Source: Bacillota bacterium (GTDB lineage Bacteria; Bacillota; Clostridia; Oscillospirales; Oscillospiraceae). From it: a DNA stretch of 15,560 nucleotides. Location: NCBI GenBank assembly GCA_023395775.1, contig JAEWYA010000121.1, positions 1-15,560 on the forward strand. The letters run 5' to 3'. Positions 13,672-15,560 of this stretch are shown here, piece by piece (within the stretch, counting starts at the first letter, position 1; each line of letters begins with the position of its first letter). A program made the translations under genes and the position numbers. The notes under the pieces were generated by a model. The model had not been told where the DNA came from, made no database searches, and worked only from the letters and a program-made list of their open reading frames with translations.

Positions 13672-15039
13672 TCAGACAAGGCCGTACTGGGTCGCGTTGA
13701 CATAGGCGCGATAAGCGCTGAATAAATTTCGCTGAGCGGTCTTCAGGTCATCCCGCGCGCTGTCCAGATCGCTCTTGGCGGACAGATACTCCTCATGAGA
13801 CAGCATCCCCAGCTCATATTTCTTTGCGGCGATGTCAAAAGTCCGCTGCTGGAAATCCACCGTTTCCTGCGCCGCAGTCACCAGGCGGGAATCCTCCGGA
13901 ACCGTCATACACACCACCTTGAACTTTGCGGAAAAGGTCTCCTTTGCCCCTGAAAGTGCATTCTTGTTGGCGCCGCTGGATTTGGTGTTATAGGAAATCT
14001 CGGCGTTTGCCACGTCCACATTCCGTCCCATGGCCGTATTCAGCATCTTGTCATAGCTCACGGCGTCCAGCTCGGCCTGGGTGGGCATAGACAGCGCGCC
14101 CAGCTTTACGGAGCCGTTGAACTCCATGTTGCACATACCCTCCAAGGTGACCTTGTTGGAGGAAATCTGGAATTTCAGGGACTCCATCTGACTTTGAAGC
14201 TGGCTGCGCTGGTGACGGATACTCTCCACGTCATAGGCGGAGGCCATGCCCAGCTCCTGCCGCTTTTCGGTGATTGCAACGGCCCGGTCCAGCGTTTCGA
14301 GGCCCCGGTTCATGGCGTCCAGTCCATCCTCCATGGTGACAATGGCGATATACAGCGTCTCCGCGCCCTTGATCACCTGATTGATGGCGTCGTTCAGGGT
14401 GTTCTTCGTGGACTCCGTGCTATCACCTATGCTGTCCTTCTGTGTCATGGTCGAAATGATCTGAATATATAGCATATTCGACTGGGCGGTAAGGCTAGCA
14501 TCTAGGGCTCTATAAGCGTCATCCATTCCTGCCGGAACCGTATTGTTTTCAATCGCAGTCGAAATCGAGGCCAGTGCATCATCCACGCCGGTTTTCATCT
14601 GAATCAGAGCATTGTAGGAATCTCCAAGGTCGATGGTAACGCTGGAAATATCCTTGATTTGTCCCTGAAGGGAGAGCACCGTGTAGTTATACTTTTCCAG
14701 CGCCTTACGCAGATTTTCAAAGTGCAGCGTGTCGGCGGTGTTCGCCGCTGTCATGGCGGCGTTATGTACGCTGTCCGCCGTCAAAACATCCACATCCGAA
14801 GACTTCGCCGCGTCTTCCGGCCCCGCAGACGCCGGCGCATCCGGAGCGGACTCCCCGACCGTCTCCGAACCGGCGGCAGCGGAGGCATCCGAGGAGGCAA
14901 ACGATGTGGCCCCCGCCCCCGGATCGGCGGCGGATGAAGCCGTTTCCGGCGCGGTCTGAACGCGGTCGTACGCCATGACCGGCAGCGCCGCGGCCAGCGT
15001 CAGCACAACAGACAGAAGCAGCGCTAAGGTTCGTTTCAT
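13672..15039 (-). CDS. TolC-like secreted protein of the efflux operon
   Basis: The 455-residue protein has a Sec signal peptide (cleavage likely after VMA, residue 23). An Ala/Ser/Asp-rich linker (24-90) follows, then long helices. An internal repeat typical of outer-membrane efflux proteins is visible: QELGMASAYDV plus helix (261-300) resembles YELGMLSHEEYL plus helix (408-447). Proteins of this kind are annotated as TolC family in Clostridia. I see no clear amphipathic beta-strands between the helical hairpins, so an outer-membrane barrel may be missing; this is judged by eye. The ATG at 15039 follows AAAAGGAG. It is the first gene of the operon. It may extend the pump across the cell wall, but its true role is unknown. 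Confidence 0.82.
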   Translation of the reverse strand: MKRTLALLLSVVLTLAAALPVMAYDRVQTAPETASSAADPGAGATSFASSDASAAAGSETVGESAPDAPASAGPEDAAKSSDVDVLTADSVHNAAMTAANTADTLHFENLRKALEKYNYTVLSLQGQIKDISSVTIDLGDSYNALIQMKTGVDDALASISTAIENNTVPAGMDDAYRALDASLTAQSNMLYIQIISTMTQKDSIGDSTESTKNTLNDAINQVIKGAETLYIAIVTMEDGLDAMNRGLETLDRAVAITEKRQELGMASAYDVESIRHQRSQLQSQMESLKFQISSNKVTLEGMCNMEFNGSVKLGALSMPTQAELDAVSYDKMLNTAMGRNVDVANAEISYNTKSSGANKNALSGAKETFSAKFKVVCMTVPEDSRLVTAAQETVDFQQRTFDIAAKKYELGMLSHEEYLSAKSDLDSARDDLKTAQRNLFSAYRAYVNATQYGLV

Positions 15040-15085
15040 ATCAGGACTCCTTTTTTCTGCGCAGCGCGCAAAGTGGGGCGATTTT

Positions 15086-15113
15086 AAAATCCCGACCGTT
15101 TGGTCGGGATTTT
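15086..15113. promoter_or_regulatory. 12-bp dyad over the efflux-operon start point, candidate TetR operator
   Basis: AAAATCCCGACC (15086-15097) and GGTCGGGATTTT (15102-15113) are perfect inverted arms around GTTT. The expected transcription start (about 15108 on the minus strand) falls inside the dyad, so the hairpin cannot be fully transcribed from this promoter. An operator is therefore more likely than a terminator. The core GACC-n4-GGTC resembles sites used by TetR/AcrR proteins. Binding by the operon's own TetR protein is inferred. Confidence 0.65.
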
Positions 15114-15114
15114 T

Positions 15115-15143
15115 ATTATAGGCGTGCGGGCAAAGTCTGTCAA
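15115..15143 (-). promoter_or_regulatory. Consensus SigA promoter of the efflux operon
   Basis: On the minus strand TTGACA (15138-15143) and TATAAT (15115-15120) are separated by exactly 17 bases, so both hexamers and spacing are perfect. The leader to the TolC-like start codon is about 70 bases. So strong a promoter almost requires a repressor, which the overlapping dyad and the operon's TetR gene would supply. Confidence 0.85.
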
Positions 15144-15237
15144 GAGTAATTTACCATTTTTTCGCAGCACTTATATCTATTGTAAAACTGAATCAATCTC
15201 CTTATTGCACAAGGCGTATTAAGGGGCCCACGTAACA

Positions 15238-15270
15238 TACCGGGAGCCTAACGGCGTCAGGCTCCCGGTA
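15238..15270 (-). terminator. Hairpin after the right-edge gene, probable terminator
   Basis: TACCGGGAGCCT (15238-15249) pairs perfectly with AGGCTCCCGGTA (15259-15270) around a nine-base loop. It begins ten bases past the stop codon of the gene at the right edge. The minus-strand tail (TGTTACG) is only weakly T-rich. The AT-rich stretch from 15144 to 15237 holds no gene that I can see. Confidence 0.6.
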
Positions 15271-15279
15271 TTCTTATGC

Positions 15280-15560
15280 TCATTTCCCCGCTCTTTCCGC
15301 CGCGATTTCCTCGCGGATGCGGCGGCGGCTGTCGTCAAACAGCAGCTCCCTGTTATGGCGGAAATAGGCGTCGCAGCCAAAGTGCTCCACAAACCAGCTG
15401 GTATCGTATCCAGCGGTGATTTCCGTCACAAAGATCACCAGCTCCTGCGAATCGCCGAAGGTCTCTTCCAGATAGCGGAACGCGTTGTCAAAGCACCGCC
15501 CCGCCGTCTGAGCGGCAGCTTTACGCGCCTCCACCTCCGTCGCAAACCAGCCCCGGACGG
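15280..15560 (-). CDS. C-terminal part of an unrecognised protein, cut by the window edge
   Basis: About 92 residues are visible, open to the right edge; a GTG at 15534 is internal to the open frame and not taken as the start. The sequence begins VRGWFATEVEARK. It shows alternating helix and strand character, with a hydrophobic strand (ELVIFVTEI) and the striking run WFVEHFGCDAYFRHNRELLF. It ends in a charged helix (RRRIREEIAAERAGK). The composition is that of a soluble cytoplasmic protein. I do not recognise the family and assign no function. A hairpin closes the gene. Confidence 0.7.
   Translation of the reverse strand, partial: VRGWFATEVEARKAAAQTAGRCFDNAFRYLEETFGDSQELVIFVTEITAGYDTSWFVEHFGCDAYFRHNRELLFDDSRRRIREEIAAERAGK

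Noticed and set aside
15086..15113. Dyad read as an intrinsic terminator (plus strand, followed by TTTTTATT)
   Set aside because: No plus-strand gene precedes it, and on the minus strand the predicted transcript starts inside it. An operator explains it better, though a terminator for antisense RNA is not excluded.
1..15560. Mobile elements, CRISPR arrays, tRNA or rRNA genes
   Set aside because: No transposase or integrase motifs, regularly spaced repeats, cloverleaf sequences or rRNA cores were seen on either strand.

Overview
The window reads as a piece of a chromosome from an endospore-forming Firmicute, probably a GC-rich clostridial lineage such as the Oscillospiraceae. The lineage is an inference. 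The main evidence is an uninterrupted sigK with a mother-cell pro-sequence. Strong AGGAGG-type ribosome binding sites, a Ktr-type potassium uptake system and a TipAS-type MerR regulator fit the same picture. Every gene I can support lies on the minus strand, so biological order runs from right to left. Long plus-strand reading frames are antisense shadows.

Reading leftward from the right edge: (1) positions 15280-15560 hold the C-terminal end of an unrecognised protein, followed by a hairpin. (2) Positions 15143 to 8599 hold a complete drug-efflux type operon. It starts at a textbook TTGACA-17-TATAAT promoter with a 12-bp dyad over its start point. The genes are a TolC-like protein, a lipoprotein membrane-fusion adaptor, a 1043-residue RND transporter and a TetR regulator, and the operon ends in a 15-bp hairpin terminator. 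Three of the joints are tight: a 26-nt gap, then a 4-nt overlap, then a 17-nt overlap. (3) Positions 8486 to 3875 hold a potassium operon: a small membrane-anchored RCK-like protein, the KtrB/TrkH channel subunit, the KtrA/TrkA gating subunit, a short KdpD-like histidine kinase and a KdpE-like response regulator, closed by a hairpin terminator. The first two genes and the last two genes overlap.

(4) Positions 3752 to 2950 hold a MerR/TipAS regulator with a classic 19-bp-spacer MerR promoter. (5) Positions 2883 to 1991 hold sigK, with a possible SigE/SigK promoter upstream and a terminator downstream. (6) Positions 1979 to 1000 hold an XRE-type repressor with dyads in its upstream region, then an RNHCP zinc-finger-like protein. 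(7) Positions 958 to 174 hold a Vat/CatB-type hexapeptide acetyltransferase with a possible leader peptide. (8) The first 32 bases probably hold the start of another minus-strand gene that runs off the left edge.

The two points most worth attention are the RND-adaptor-TolC set in what looks like a spore-former, which may have no outer membrane, and the potassium operon. The latter combines Ktr uptake with an unusual extra RCK-like membrane subunit and a KdpDE pair that lacks the N-terminal KdpD sensor module and has no kdpFABC beside it. No transposase, CRISPR array, tRNA, rRNA or recognisable riboswitch was seen.
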